Below, piece after piece: positions 50,064 to 59,875 of a stretch of DNA of 64,000 nt. The notes below the pieces were generated by a model that made no database searches, was not told where the DNA came from, and saw only the letters and a list, made by a program, of their open reading frames with translations. The stretch covers positions 124,001 to 188,000 of the forward strand of contig NZ_CP035382.1 in assembly GCF_006874705.1 (NCBI RefSeq). The letters are read 5' to 3'. Positions within the stretch are counted from its first letter, which is position 1. Each line of letters begins with the position of its first letter. The stretch comes from Leclercia adecarboxylata (GTDB lineage: Bacteria > Pseudomonadota > Gammaproteobacteria > Enterobacterales > Enterobacteriaceae). A program made the translations under genes and the position numbers.

Positions 50064-51167
50064 TTAGTTTTTTGTTATTAATAAGTGCTTTATGGTTCTA
50101 TCCCAATCATAAAATGCATCATCTTTTTCCAAATTCACTTCATTGAATACTGGTTTACCATTCATTAAATCAACAAACAAGTCTGCTAAATCATCTGCAG
50201 AATAAGGGTCTATGAAAGCGGCGTACTCATAGTTACCCAAGGTTTCATGTGCATAGGGTAAATCTGCTAATATAATCGGCTTCGCATGCATCTTCGCCTC
50301 TGAAATGGGAAGACCCCATGTTTCCAGCAACGACGGGAAGATAACAACGTCACACTGGTTATAAGCCTGCTCAACTTGAGTGAAATTTAATATGCCCGAA
50401 AACTTTACACCTTCAACATGTCTATATTTATTAATTAAATATTTTGAGAATTTATTCGTATTTTCAGAAAAAGTTAACGTAAGCGTTAGCTTCCCTTTAT
50501 GCGCAGGGGATTTCTCATTGAATATTGAGAGTGCATCAAGCAGTAACTCAAAATTCTTAAACGTTCTGGGTAATGCAGGATAGAAAAGATTCGTCGTATG
50601 TTTAGAAGTAAAGGAAGGTTTCAAATGATTAACGATAGGGTTAACTGGGCGAGAAACGATGTAGCGCTCGGCTCCAACATGTTTTTTTAAATACTCGCCA
50701 AACCAACGTTGCTGCACAATGATCGCATCGTTTTTTTTGATATTAATTTTATAAAGTAAATTATAGAATTTTGAAAAAAGATAGAACTTAGGCTCGTAAA
50801 CTAAGTCTTTAATATTAGCCTTATAAACGGTGGAGCAATTATGGCAATAAACATATTGTTTTTTTGCTGTGACATTTGGTGTGATATCATGCATTGCTAA
50901 CCACACGTCCGCGCCCCACTTTTTACTCAAAGTTTTACATGTTATAAGTTCAAAATAGAGTCTTTTGAACCAGCTTTTTTTAATGTCTGGAAACTCTATA
51001 AATGTGATGTTTTGAAACACAATATCGCTAAACAATTCTTTTTTATGTATCAATGCATAAACAGTATCATTAGTAGAAGTATTCTTATCTAATGTTATCA
51101 ATGCATCTCTGAAAACCTTAAGCGTTCCCCCTTCAACAAGATTAACGCCTGAAATGACTATAAACAT
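50064..51167 (-). CDS. Glycosyltransferase family 4, last gene of the O-antigen cluster
   Basis: A 367-residue GT-B fold glycosyltransferase expected to add one sugar to the lipid-linked O-unit on the cytoplasmic face. The donor-binding C-terminal domain is clear: LLETWGLPISEAKMHAKPII, an E-x7-E motif at ~300, with DVVIFPS before it and a following DPYSADDLADLF. The N-terminal domain begins MFIVISGVNLVEGGTLKVFR, a loop found in mannosyl- and rhamnosyl-transferases of this group. Base composition is strongly AT-rich. Donor and linkage cannot be assigned. Confidence 0.85.
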   Translation of the reverse strand: MFIVISGVNLVEGGTLKVFRDALITLDKNTSTNDTVYALIHKKELFSDIVFQNITFIEFPDIKKSWFKRLYFELITCKTLSKKWGADVWLAMHDITPNVTAKKQYVYCHNCSTVYKANIKDLVYEPKFYLFSKFYNLLYKINIKKNDAIIVQQRWFGEYLKKHVGAERYIVSRPVNPIVNHLKPSFTSKHTTNLFYPALPRTFKNFELLLDALSIFNEKSPAHKGKLTLTLTFSENTNKFSKYLINKYRHVEGVKFSGILNFTQVEQAYNQCDVVIFPSLLETWGLPISEAKMHAKPIILADLPYAHETLGNYEYAAFIDPYSADDLADLFVDLMNGKPVFNEVNLEKDDAFYDWDRTIKHLLITKN

Positions 51168-51187
51168 AAATATTCCTGTCTACCAGA

Positions 51188-52381
51188 TTACATTTTTTTA
51201 TATAAATTACGATACATAAACATTGACGACATCATCATAAATACATATGGATTCAAATACCCAGCCCCACGGATATAGAGTGGGATAATAAATGACAGTA
51301 AGAAACAATAAGCTAATACATGCTGAGCAGAATAGGATTTTTTCGAGTTGAAATAAATGAAAGCCTTGATAAATTTAAGCGTAAATAAAATGCAGAAAAT
51401 CAAGCCAATCAGTCCAAACTCAGAAATAAATTTTGAAGCTATAAATGAGCCATCATACAAATTTAAGTGCCCGGCACCTAAACTTTCTAAAACCCTTTGG
51501 CTTTCTCCAACCACGCCATTGTACCCCATTTGTTGGAAGCCTGTACCCAACCCTAAACTTTCAGTAAAGTTTAAAAATGCACGTTCAAGCCCAGAAAGAT
51601 ATACCAGTACAGAAAAGTTAGTAGAATTGGCAAAACTTAAGCGCGAGGAAAAGTATGTATAATCATAAGTGAATTGATAAAAAGTCCAAACAAATATCAT
51701 TAAACACAAAGCTATAGCAAAAGGTAAAATTCTAACCTTTTTAAGAGCAATTACGCAGAAGACCAAACCAACCAGTAAGGTCAAATTCTGCACGGCTAGA
51801 GCAATACTCAACGATACGATAAGGATTATTATCGTGGTTGTCCCTCTTGCATAAAACAATGCAAACGAAAAGAATGGCAAAAATATCAGGGCAAAAGCAG
51901 AGGGTTCAGAGAAAAAAACCATGCTTTTATCTTGCACAACTCCGCCAACAATAAGCATCGCTCCCAACATTCCAATGGCACAAAGAATATAGAACATTCT
52001 AAACGAAGCTTTTTTAATAGTGTAGTCAGAAAAATAATTTACGTTATTTGCAAAACCAGATGCAAAGTAAACCATGAGCAATAATGATACAACAGAAAAA
52101 TACACCTTTATATTAAAGAGATCTGCAATACCATTAACAAAAAAACTGGCAATAATATTCAATACTAATATAAAAAGGACAAGCGCAATTGCCAAACGAC
52201 AATCACGGGTTATCCATTTCAATCGTAAAAAAACGAATAATACAGATAAAGCCACTAAGGTTGCAAGTGAAAAATTACCAAGTCCTAATCGATAATATAT
52301 AAAATCGGGAGCGATAAAGACAAGCATCAGAAAGAATAAAAAAGCAGTCGTATTGTGAGGTTTAATATTATTTATAGTCAT
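51188..52381 (-). CDS. wzy: O-antigen polymerase Wzy
   Basis: A 397-residue protein with about ten to twelve hydrophobic helices (e.g. AFLFFLMLVFIAPDFIYYRL, LAIALVLFILVLNIIASFFV, FALIFLPFFSFALFYARG) and one larger periplasmic loop around residues 230-320 (YDYTYFSSRLSFANSTNFSV and GLGTGFQQMGYNGVVGESQR), the layout of Wzy. Wzy proteins share little sequence, so the call rests on topology and position among glycosyltransferases and wzx. It overlaps the upstream glycosyltransferase gene by 14 bases. It would polymerise O-units in the periplasm under WzzB control. Confidence 0.82.
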   Translation of the reverse strand: MTINNIKPHNTTAFLFFLMLVFIAPDFIYYRLGLGNFSLATLVALSVLFVFLRLKWITRDCRLAIALVLFILVLNIIASFFVNGIADLFNIKVYFSVVSLLLMVYFASGFANNVNYFSDYTIKKASFRMFYILCAIGMLGAMLIVGGVVQDKSMVFFSEPSAFALIFLPFFSFALFYARGTTTIIILIVSLSIALAVQNLTLLVGLVFCVIALKKVRILPFAIALCLMIFVWTFYQFTYDYTYFSSRLSFANSTNFSVLVYLSGLERAFLNFTESLGLGTGFQQMGYNGVVGESQRVLESLGAGHLNLYDGSFIASKFISEFGLIGLIFCILFTLKFIKAFIYFNSKKSYSAQHVLAYCFLLSFIIPLYIRGAGYLNPYVFMMMSSMFMYRNLYKKM

Positions 52382-53504
52382 ACATTAACTCAATTATTTC
52401 TTTTGCCCACGCATCCCAATTTAAATGACTATGATATCTTTCAAATGCATTATTTGCATATCGATTATAGTTATCTAAATTATGAATTATTTCATAAATA
52501 CTCATCGCGAACGCTTGAGAATCTGTTGGATCGTTAATTAACAATCCAGTTTCACCTTCGATAACAATTGAACTAATCCCGCCCGTATTGGTTGCAACAA
52601 CTGGCATGCCATAAGCAGCCGCCTCACAAAACACCATGCCATAGCATTCTGCAATCGTTGGTAATAAAAGCAAATCGGACTTAATGAGAACATTTTTAAA
52701 AATATTCATGTCAGAGGGAATGTCTTTATTTAAGCGGCCTGTCACCTCAACCCACTCTGGAAGATCGCTGATGTCAGGGGTACATCCGCACACAATAAGT
52801 TTAGCGGCAATATTTTTGCTTTCACGCAAATATTGAACTGCCTCTAACGCTACTTTTCCACCTTTGCGTTCCCAGTCGACACCCAGAAATAATAAGGTAA
52901 ACGATTTATCATCATCTTTTGTTCTGATTTTGGGATGAGTATAAGGTTCTACTATATTAGCGCCCCAGAGTAATTTTTTAACTTTTGACTCAGGTATCTT
53001 ATAATGTTTAACACAAAAATTAGCAGCCCAATCTGAGGGGAACGATATTATTGCAGCGTTATTCAAAGCAGCGCTCTCAATCTTACTCCCTTGGTGATGA
53101 AAAGAATCATTAATAGAATTAAAATTACTATAATAATTTTTTAGTTGATCGTAGGTTGTGTCGGATAAATATAATATTGGAATAATAGTTTTTAATTTTG
53201 CAATTTGTGTTGAGCCTGCCGGTGCGATAATAAAATCCACGCCTGACAATTTTTTCAATGATTTATTAAACCGAAACGCATATTCATATGATAAAATCGA
53301 AGAGTAACTATAATCATAATTAATTCCAAACAATCTTAGAACCAATTTAAATGCTTTCAAAAATGGTTTGGTAAATGAATTTACGGGACCAAGCACCTTA
53401 ACGTCAATATTATGCCTTTTAAGCGCAGACAGCATATAATAAGGCGTTCCTGACCAACTACCTGTTGAGGTGGGATCATAGGAAGACAAAAAAGCAACTT
53501 TCAT
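52368..53504 (-). CDS. Glycosyltransferase family 4 of the O-antigen cluster
   Basis: A 378-residue GT-B glycosyltransferase. The N-terminal acceptor domain starts MKVAFLSSYDPTSTGSWSGT with a YYMLSALKRH helix. The donor domain has FLGVDWERKGGKVALEAVQY and the E-x7-E motif ECYGMVFCEAAAYGMPVVAT, then TGGISSIVIEGETGLLI. This is typical of family 4 retaining transferases. It overlaps wzy and lies 12 bases after the next gene in transcription order, so it is part of one operon. Sugar specificity unknown. Confidence 0.87.
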   Translation of the reverse strand: MKVAFLSSYDPTSTGSWSGTPYYMLSALKRHNIDVKVLGPVNSFTKPFLKAFKLVLRLFGINYDYSYSSILSYEYAFRFNKSLKKLSGVDFIIAPAGSTQIAKLKTIIPILYLSDTTYDQLKNYYSNFNSINDSFHHQGSKIESAALNNAAIISFPSDWAANFCVKHYKIPESKVKKLLWGANIVEPYTHPKIRTKDDDKSFTLLFLGVDWERKGGKVALEAVQYLRESKNIAAKLIVCGCTPDISDLPEWVEVTGRLNKDIPSDMNIFKNVLIKSDLLLLPTIAECYGMVFCEAAAYGMPVVATNTGGISSIVIEGETGLLINDPTDSQAFAMSIYEIIHNLDNYNRYANNAFERYHSHLNWDAWAKEIIELMYDYK

Positions 53505-53516
53505 CTAAGCACTCCC

Positions 53517-54290
53517 TTAAAAAAAAGCTTTTGTTTTAGCACAATATTTAATAATACTTTTTACATGCCAAACAAAATGTTTAGAGAATAATGATCTATT
53601 GGCATGCTGTGCTTTATGTACTGCGCTAATCATCGGGTAATAGACAAGATCCATCCCCTCAACTTTGCTTCTGTAACAAATATCAATATCTTCGCAATAC
53701 ATGAAAAATGATTCATCAAAACCGCCTAGCTTAGCGTAATGATCGGCCCGGAAAGCGAGGAATGAACCGGCGGCCCAATCAACAATACATTTATTATTGA
53801 TAGAACTTTTTTCGATAATCGTTTTATTTTTAAAACCAAGATATGAAAGAAAAAAGTCTTTAAATTTTGGAAAATGTCTTATCGAATTATCGTAGATGGT
53901 TTTTGCATCATCTTTAAATAAATTTATTGTTGCAGCTTTTTCGTCATTTTGACGCATAGCGTGACATAATTCAACGACATCAGTTAAATCAATTAACACA
54001 TCTGGATTCAAAACAATAAAGTAATCTTCTCCTTTCATATTTAAATGACTTTTACAGAAGTTGAAAACAATATTGTTGTTCTCTCCAAAACCACAATTAA
54101 ACTGCTCATTGATAGAATAAATACATTCTGAATTTTTTTCATTTAATGAAGAATGTATTTTATTATTTTTAATGACAAGATTGATATTCTTATGATTTTT
54201 AACTTGTTCAAGAATCCCACTTTCACGAATCATATCATCATGACCATGAGATACAATGGAAATAAATATTTTACTTTGATTATTTTCCAT
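53517..54290 (-). CDS. Glycosyltransferase family 2, WbbL/RfbN-like
   Basis: A 257-residue GT-A inverting glycosyltransferase. It begins MENNQSKIFISIVSHGHDDM and has a DxD-like metal site in YFIVLNPDVLIDL and the GFDESFFMYCEDIDICYRSK motif, common in rhamnosyltransferases of the WbbL type. I use the ATG at 54290, which overlaps the upstream gene by 11 bases; the longer in-frame version would begin deep within that gene. Rhamnose transfer is plausible given the rml genes, but is inference. Confidence 0.83.
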   Translation of the reverse strand: MENNQSKIFISIVSHGHDDMIRESGILEQVKNHKNINLVIKNNKIHSSLNEKNSECIYSINEQFNCGFGENNNIVFNFCKSHLNMKGEDYFIVLNPDVLIDLTDVVELCHAMRQNDEKAATINLFKDDAKTIYDNSIRHFPKFKDFFLSYLGFKNKTIIEKSSINNKCIVDWAAGSFLAFRADHYAKLGGFDESFFMYCEDIDICYRSKVEGMDLVYYPMISAVHKAQHANRSLFSKHFVWHVKSIIKYCAKTKAFF

Positions 54291-55245
54291 GTTGTAATTT
54301 TTTCCTACCAAAACTAAAAATAATGAGAAGACATACAATCATCTTATTAAACTCTTTTCTTCTGGCTCTATTAAAAGCAACACCGAACAGAGATAACCAT
54401 ACTGTGATAAAGCATTGAGGGTAAAACTTAGCAGTCACAAGAAGCCGGTTCCTGATGGAGCAAAAATCAGCAACTTTACTCTTACCGCCGCCGGTGCTTG
54501 CACCTTCTTTATGATAAACAATGCTATCAGAGCAAATACCCAGTTTGAAATTAGCCTTTTTCGCTCGCAAACAAATATCTAATTCTTCGTAATATAAGAA
54601 ATATTCTTCATACATTAAACCAATTTTATCTAAGCACGCTTTAGTAAACAACATCGCTGCGCCGATGACATAATCAATTTGCTGAGCAATAACTTCATCA
54701 TTATATTTAGCATGTGCACTTTCACCGATGCCATACTGTTTTGTTGTACACAGCCATTTATTATGTAACCCACCTAATCCTTGCTGCGTTTCTCTATCAT
54801 CAAAATATACCAACCGAGAACCACATATACCAATGCTTGAGTCTTTACTACATTTATCAACTAAATATTGAAGTGCGTTGACATCGACTTCTGTATCATT
54901 ATTCAACACCCATACATAATCGGCATCATCCTGATTAAGTGAAAACTTCACGCCGAGATTATTTCCACCAGCATAGCCGCGATTGTAATCTGACTGAATG
55001 TAAATTATTTTTTCATCAGCCTTAACTTTATAGGTATTAATTTCTTCCGACGTAATTATATTAGCCTTACTATTATCACTGGCCTTGCTAATCATTTCGT
55101 TTTTGATCGTGGTATATGAGTCATCCGTTGATTTATTATCTACTATAATAATTCTGAATTTATCATAATTCATTTGGAGTAAGCTATTAACGCACAGGCA
55201 TGTGTCCTTCGCCCCATTCCAGTTTAATACTATTACATATACCAT
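54280..55245 (-). CDS. Glycosyltransferase family 2 of the O-antigen cluster
   Basis: A 321-residue GT-A glycosyltransferase. It starts MVYVIVLNWNGAKDTCLCVN, has the nucleotide-sugar loop RIIIVDNKSTDDS, the metal motif VWVLNNDTEVD and YEEYFLYYEELDICLRAKKA. The basic C-terminus with a hydrophobic segment (FITVWLSLFGVAFN) could sit on the membrane. This architecture is usual for rhamnosyltransferases (RfbF/WbbL group). It begins four bases after the wzx stop. Confidence 0.86.
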   Translation of the reverse strand: MVYVIVLNWNGAKDTCLCVNSLLQMNYDKFRIIIVDNKSTDDSYTTIKNEMISKASDNSKANIITSEEINTYKVKADEKIIYIQSDYNRGYAGGNNLGVKFSLNQDDADYVWVLNNDTEVDVNALQYLVDKCSKDSSIGICGSRLVYFDDRETQQGLGGLHNKWLCTTKQYGIGESAHAKYNDEVIAQQIDYVIGAAMLFTKACLDKIGLMYEEYFLYYEELDICLRAKKANFKLGICSDSIVYHKEGASTGGGKSKVADFCSIRNRLLVTAKFYPQCFITVWLSLFGVAFNRARRKEFNKMIVCLLIIFSFGRKKLQHGK

Positions 55246-55249
55246 TACT

Positions 55250-56512
55250 TTACCTTTGCGTCTTCATAAGAATATTACATCTATGGCTCATATAATACAA
55301 AAGCATGAAATCAACAATAACTCTTGCAGTCCATAAAAAAGCAACACCAACAATTCCGAATTGCTTAGTAAACACAAACAATAAAATCATATACGGAATA
55401 AATTCCAGCATATGAATATAAGCTGTATATTTTGCCTTCCCAAAGGCTTGTATATTTGCAAATGGTATTTGTGAAAAGCAATTAAAGAAAAAACCAACAA
55501 TCATAATTTGCAATATTGTTGACGAGGTTCCTGCAAATTGGCTACCCATCCAGATAGTTAATATTTTTTCGGCAAAGATATAGACGAAAACACATAAAGG
55601 GAGACAGATAATAGTCATCAGCTTGTAGGCGTTTTTCTGATGCGTGATGGACTCATTATAATTATTCAAGCGGCTAAGTTTTGGGAAAATCGCTTTGCCT
55701 AATGAACCAGGTATTATAGACAATCTGTTTACAAGTTCATTTGGCACAGTATAAAAAGAAATTTTCGATGCGCCCGCAATATTTGATAAGATAAATCTAT
55801 CCATGCTGATCAACAGCGGCGAGATAATGTTACTAACAGTCACCCACCCCCCGTAATAAAACATACGCTTTAATACAGATAGTGAAAAATAGCTTATGCC
55901 TAAGGTAATTCTTTTTCTGACGTATAAATAACTTAATACCAAGCAGATAATTCTCGCCAAAGCTATCCCTAACACGGCAAAAAAAAGACTCTCTTGATAG
56001 AAAACAAAGCAGACAGGTAAACCAGCAATAAGTGAATTACCAATGCTTTTTTGAATGTTTAAATGCCCAAAATATTCGCGCCCTTCAAGTTCGGCGAGAA
56101 ATATTTGCGTCACTAAGAAGACGGGGATAAGTAAGGCAAGAACAACAATTGAAAGATATACATCGGAATAATACTGACTGCTTATATTAAGCAAAGTGAT
56201 AATATTATCCCTGAAGATAAATAATGCCCCTCCGCCTAACAATCCTAATATAAAAATAGCAACGAGCGATGTTATGATAACGGTATTGCTGTCTGATTTA
56301 TTCTCTTTTAACAGCGCTATTTCTCGTACAACAGCTCTGGTTAAACCTGCATCAAATATGCTTGCATATCCAATAACTATCATCGACAAAGTATACAGGC
56401 CAAATAATTCAACGCCTATCTTTCGTGCGATAATTCCAAATGCTGGAATGGCTATCAACGTCGGGATTGCATACCCTGCCATATTCCATATACTGTTTTT
56501 CAAAAGTGACAT
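55250..56512 (-). CDS. wzx: O-antigen flippase Wzx
   Basis: A 420-residue membrane protein of the MOP exporter superfamily (polysaccharide transporter branch) with about twelve helices. It starts MSLLKNSIWNMAGYAIPTLI, followed by GVELFGLYTLSMIVIGYASI and the conserved DAGLTRAVVREIA loop, which is characteristic of Wzx. It would flip the undecaprenyl-linked O-unit to the periplasm. It is the first of the AT-rich genes after rmlA, with ~70 bases between. Confidence 0.88.
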   Translation of the reverse strand: MSLLKNSIWNMAGYAIPTLIAIPAFGIIARKIGVELFGLYTLSMIVIGYASIFDAGLTRAVVREIALLKENKSDSNTVIITSLVAIFILGLLGGGALFIFRDNIITLLNISSQYYSDVYLSIVVLALLIPVFLVTQIFLAELEGREYFGHLNIQKSIGNSLIAGLPVCFVFYQESLFFAVLGIALARIICLVLSYLYVRKRITLGISYFSLSVLKRMFYYGGWVTVSNIISPLLISMDRFILSNIAGASKISFYTVPNELVNRLSIIPGSLGKAIFPKLSRLNNYNESITHQKNAYKLMTIICLPLCVFVYIFAEKILTIWMGSQFAGTSSTILQIMIVGFFFNCFSQIPFANIQAFGKAKYTAYIHMLEFIPYMILLFVFTKQFGIVGVAFLWTARVIVDFMLLYYMSHRCNILMKTQR

Positions 56513-56585
56513 AATTTTAATAATTTCTATTCATGAAAGTATTTTTATTGTAACCCTTTCTGAAATGGTCGATTAATTTTTTTGG

Positions 56586-57464
56586 TTAGTAACCTTTTAG
56601 CATTTTCAACAAATACTGACCGTAGGCATTTTTCGCTAAAGGTTTCGCAAGGTCTTTAACCTGCTCCGCATCGATGAACCCTTTACGATAGGCGATCTCT
56701 TCCGGACAGGCCACCTTCAGTCCCTGGCGCTCTTCAATGGTCGCAATGAAGTTACTTGCTTCAATCAGGCTCTGATGTGTACCGGTATCCAGCCATGCAA
56801 AACCACGGCCCATCATCGCAACAGACAGACGGCCTTGCTCCATATACATACGGTTAATGTCTGTAATTTCCAGTTCACCACGCGGAGAAGGCTTAAGGCT
56901 TTTCGCCATCTCAACAACGCTGTTGTCGTAGAAATAGAGCCCGGTTACGGCGTAATTACTTTTTGGCTCAGCCGGTTTTTCTTCGAGACTGACAGCCGTG
57001 CCTTCTTTATCAAACTCCACGACGCCATAGCGCTCAGGATCGTTTACGTGGTAAGCAAAGACGGTCGCACCACTTTCCTTACTCACCGCGGAGTCCATTA
57101 ACTTCGGCAGATCGTGGCCATAGAAGATGTTGTCGCCCAGCACCAGCGCACAGTCATCGTCACCAATGAACTCTTCGCCGAGGATAAACGCCTGCGCCAG
57201 GCCGTCCGGACTCGGCTGGACTTTATACTGGAGGTTCAGGCCCCACTGACTGCCATCACCGAGCAGTTGCTCAAAGCGTGGCGTATCCTGAGGGGTACTG
57301 ATGATCAGAATGTCACGAATACCCGCCAGCATCAGCGTGGACAGCGGATAGTAGATCATCGGTTTGTCATAGATGGGCAGCAGTTGTTTGCTGACAGCCA
57401 TAGTGACCGGGTACAGACGTGTTCCTGAGCCACCAGCTAAAATAATCCCTTTGCGCGTTTTCAT
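56586..57464 (-). CDS. rfbA: Glucose-1-phosphate thymidylyltransferase RmlA (RfbA)
   Basis: The first enzyme of dTDP-L-rhamnose synthesis, joining glucose 1-phosphate and dTTP. The 292-residue protein starts [20 protein letters not shown] with the nucleotidyltransferase loop and the [18 protein letters not shown] motif, then DNIFYGHDL and [20 protein letters not shown]. The true start is the ATG at 57464, after AGAGATGATG-type weak site; a 37-codon upstream extension into rfbD is not used. It is the third gene of rmlB-rmlD-rmlA. RmlC is expected next but is not there. Confidence 0.95.
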   Translation of the reverse strand: MKTRKGIILAGGSGTRLYPVTMAVSKQLLPIYDKPMIYYPLSTLMLAGIRDILIISTPQDTPRFEQLLGDGSQWGLNLQYKVQPSPDGLAQAFILGEEFIGDDDCALVLGDNIFYGHDLPKLMDSAVSKESGATVFAYHVNDPERYGVVEFDKEGTAVSLEEKPAEPKSNYAVTGLYFYDNSVVEMAKSLKPSPRGELEITDINRMYMEQGRLSVAMMGRGFAWLDTGTHQSLIEASNFIATIEERQGLKVACPEEIAYRKGFIDAEQVKDLAKPLAKNAYGQYLLKMLKGY

Positions 57465-57517
57465 TTCATCATCTCTTAATGTGCAAAATGCCCGTAAACG
57501 GGCATTAAATTCAAGGG

Positions 57518-58417
57518 TCAGACCGCAGTAGTCGTAAACAGCTCGGCCAGCATGCGTTTTACCCCGATATCCCATTGAGGTAATACCAGGTCAAAGTTTT
57601 GCTGGAATTTTTCCGTGTTCAGACGGGAGTTATTCGGGCGACATGCAGGGGTAGGATAAGCACTGGTAGGAACAGCGTTGAGCTTTGTAATTGCCAGCTC
57701 AATGCCAGCCTTACGCGCTTCGTCGAATACCAGGGCGGCATAGTCGTGCCATGTGGTCACGCCCCCCGCAACCAGATGGTAGAGCCCTGCAACATCGGGT
57801 TGCTTGAGCGCGACACGAATTGCATGCGCCGTGCAGTCGGCCAGTAGCTCAGCGCCTGTTGGTGCGCCAAACTGATCGTTAATGACCGACATCTCCGCGC
57901 GTTCTTTTGCAAAACGCAGCATGGTTTTCGCAAAGTTATTTCCTTTGCCTGCATAAACCCAACTGGTGCGGAAAATTAAATGACGCGCACAATTTTCCTG
58001 CAGAGCTTTTTCACCGGACAGTTTGGTTTCACCATACACATTTAGTGGTGCGGTGGCATCGGTTTCTCGCCACGGATTTTCGCCGTTACCCGGAAAAACA
58101 TAATCGGTAGAATAGTGAACTACCCAGGCACCAATTTTAGCGGCTTCTTTGGCAATGGCTTCCACGCTTGTGGCGTTCAGCAGCTGCGCGAACTCGGGCT
58201 CAGACTCGGCTTTATCCACGGCGGTATGCGCCGCCGCATTGACTATCACATCCGGCTTAACGCGACGCACAGTTTCAGCAATGCCTTCTGGATTACTGAA
58301 ATCACCGCAGTACTCGCTGGAGCGAACGTCGACGGCAATCAGGTTACCTAACGGCGCGAGCGAGCGTTGCAGCTCCCAACCCACCTGCCCTGTTTTGCCG
58401 AACAAAAGGATATTCAT
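57518..58417 (-). CDS. rfbD: dTDP-4-dehydrorhamnose reductase RmlD (RfbD)
   Basis: The last enzyme of dTDP-L-rhamnose synthesis, reducing dTDP-4-keto-L-rhamnose with NAD(P)H. The 299-residue protein starts [20 protein letters not shown] and has the Thr-Tyr-Lys site ([21 protein letters not shown]). Its ATG shares a base with the rmlB stop (TAATG). Its substrate is the product of RmlC, which this window lacks. Confidence 0.95.
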   Translation of the reverse strand: MNILLFGKTGQVGWELQRSLAPLGNLIAVDVRSSEYCGDFSNPEGIAETVRRVKPDVIVNAAAHTAVDKAESEPEFAQLLNATSVEAIAKEAAKIGAWVVHYSTDYVFPGNGENPWRETDATAPLNVYGETKLSGEKALQENCARHLIFRTSWVYAGKGNNFAKTMLRFAKERAEMSVINDQFGAPTGAELLADCTAHAIRVALKQPDVAGLYHLVAGGVTTWHDYAALVFDEARKAGIELAITKLNAVPTSAYPTPACRPNNSRLNTEKFQQNFDLVLPQWDIGVKRMLAELFTTTAV

Positions 58418-59502
58418 TACTGACGTTCCCCGTAGTTCTGTTCAATCCAGGATTGATAGTTACCGCTTTTCACGTTCTCAACCCACTGGGCGTTAGCCAG
58501 ATACCACTCCACCGTTTTGCGGATCCCGCTCTCAAAGGTTTCTTGCGGCTTCCAGCCTAACGTCTGACTGATTTTATCAGCATCAATGGCATAACGACGG
58601 TCATGGCCCGGGCGATCGGTCACGTAGGTGATTTGGTCGCGATAAGAGCCCTCTTTCGGCACTATTTCATCCAGCAGATCGCAAATAGTGTGAACCACAT
58701 CGAGGTTTTGTTTCTCGTTATGGCCGCCGATGTTGTAGGTCTCGCCCGGTTTACCCTGGGTTACCACTGTATAGAGCGCACGCGCGTGATCTTCAACATA
58801 CAGCCAGTCGCGGATCTGATCGCCCTTGCCGTAAATCGGCAGTGCTTTTCCGTCCAGGGCGTTCAGGATCACCAGCGGGATCAGTTTTTCCGGGAAGTGA
58901 TAAGGGCCGTAGTTATTCGAACAGTTAGTTACAATGGTCGGGAACCCGTAGGTACGCAGCCATGCACGAACCAGATGATCGCTAGATGCCTTGGAGGCTG
59001 AATATGGACTGCTTGGTGCATAGGCCGTCGTCTCGGTAAACAGCGGCAGCTCAGTTGACGCCGGGTGTTCATCAGGGTGCGGCAGATCGCCATACACTTC
59101 GTCAGTGGAGATATGATGGAAACGGAAGGCTTGCTTCGCCTCTTCGTCAAGCGTTGACCAGTAGGCTCTGGCCGCTTCAAGCAGCACATAGGTACCGACA
59201 ATATTGGTCTCGATAAACGCAGCCGGGCCAGTAATAGAGCGATCAACGTGGCTCTCCGCCGCCAGATGCATGACGGCATCAGGCTTATGCTCGGCAAAAA
59301 TACGATCCATCGCCGCTTTATCACAAATATCTGCATATTCAAAAACGTAACGCTGACTTTTGCTTACGTCAGCCAGAGATTCCAGGTTACCGGCGTAGGT
59401 CAATTTATCGACATTAACAACGCTATCCTGAGTGTTTTGAATAATATGTCGTACAACCGCAGAGCCGATAAAACCAGCACCACCAGTAACTAGAATTTTC
59501 AC
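58417..59502 (-). CDS. rfbB: dTDP-glucose 4,6-dehydratase RmlB (RfbB)
   Basis: The second enzyme of dTDP-L-rhamnose synthesis. The 361-residue protein has the NAD loop [20 protein letters not shown], the catalytic STDEVYGDL (Asp-Glu pair) and [14 protein letters not shown] (Tyr-x3-Lys). I start it at the GTG at 59502, which has GGAAA upstream and gives the standard length; further in-frame sequence upstream runs into the JUMPstart leader and is not coding. First gene of the O-antigen operon. Confidence 0.95.
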   Translation of the reverse strand: MKILVTGGAGFIGSAVVRHIIQNTQDSVVNVDKLTYAGNLESLADVSKSQRYVFEYADICDKAAMDRIFAEHKPDAVMHLAAESHVDRSITGPAAFIETNIVGTYVLLEAARAYWSTLDEEAKQAFRFHHISTDEVYGDLPHPDEHPASTELPLFTETTAYAPSSPYSASKASSDHLVRAWLRTYGFPTIVTNCSNNYGPYHFPEKLIPLVILNALDGKALPIYGKGDQIRDWLYVEDHARALYTVVTQGKPGETYNIGGHNEKQNLDVVHTICDLLDEIVPKEGSYRDQITYVTDRPGHDRRYAIDADKISQTLGWKPQETFESGIRKTVEWYLANAQWVENVKSGNYQSWIEQNYGERQ

Positions 59503-59576
59503 GCGTGAGTTTCCGTTGATTGAATATATCGGGATAGTGATGTCCCACCATAGTCTGTGACTACTGTGGCAAAAAT

Positions 59577-59619
59577 CAGACACGCTACCGCCCCTGGCTT
59601 AACAGCTACCAGTACACTG
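59577..59619 (-). promoter_or_regulatory. JUMPstart with ops element (RfaH recruitment)
   Basis: Minus-strand sequence beginning CAGTGTACTGGTAGCTGTTA and ending GGCGGTAGCGTGTCTG matches the 39-bp JUMPstart of O-antigen and capsule operons. The ops core GGCGGTAGCGTG is at 59581-59592. RfaH loads on the paused polymerase here and suppresses termination through the long operon. It lies in the rfbB leader, ~75 bases before the start codon. Confidence 0.95.
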
Positions 59620-59789
59620 AACGTGGTCAAAATAGAGGTATTTTGCCGTCTGGCCCCGCCATAATCTTGACAGGGCAGCGTAAAAGGCAATTAATAATTG
59701 TCGTCTTAAATGCTTGCAGACACAAGGGAAAAAAGTAGGCCAGCAACACAAAAAAACAGCAATTAACTCACTGAAATTTAAGAATAAAT

Positions 59790-59854
59790 TTAAAAAAGAA
59801 AACGGCAGTGTCATTCTCATGGCTAATGAAAGCCAGGAATGATCCACTGCCGTT
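59790..59854 (-). terminator. Long hairpin terminator after galF
   Basis: An imperfect ~54-base hairpin (AACGGCAGTG at 59854-59845 side pairing with CACTGCCGTT at 59810-59801, with inner ATCATTC/GAATGA and GGCT/AGCC pairings) is followed on the minus strand by TTCTTTTTT. It lies 22 bases past the galF stop and separates galF from the O-antigen operon. Promoter elements for rfbB must lie between it and JUMPstart; that AT-rich part has no further feature I can assign. Confidence 0.75.
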
Positions 59855-59875
59855 TAGGCAACCAGCAACCAACCG

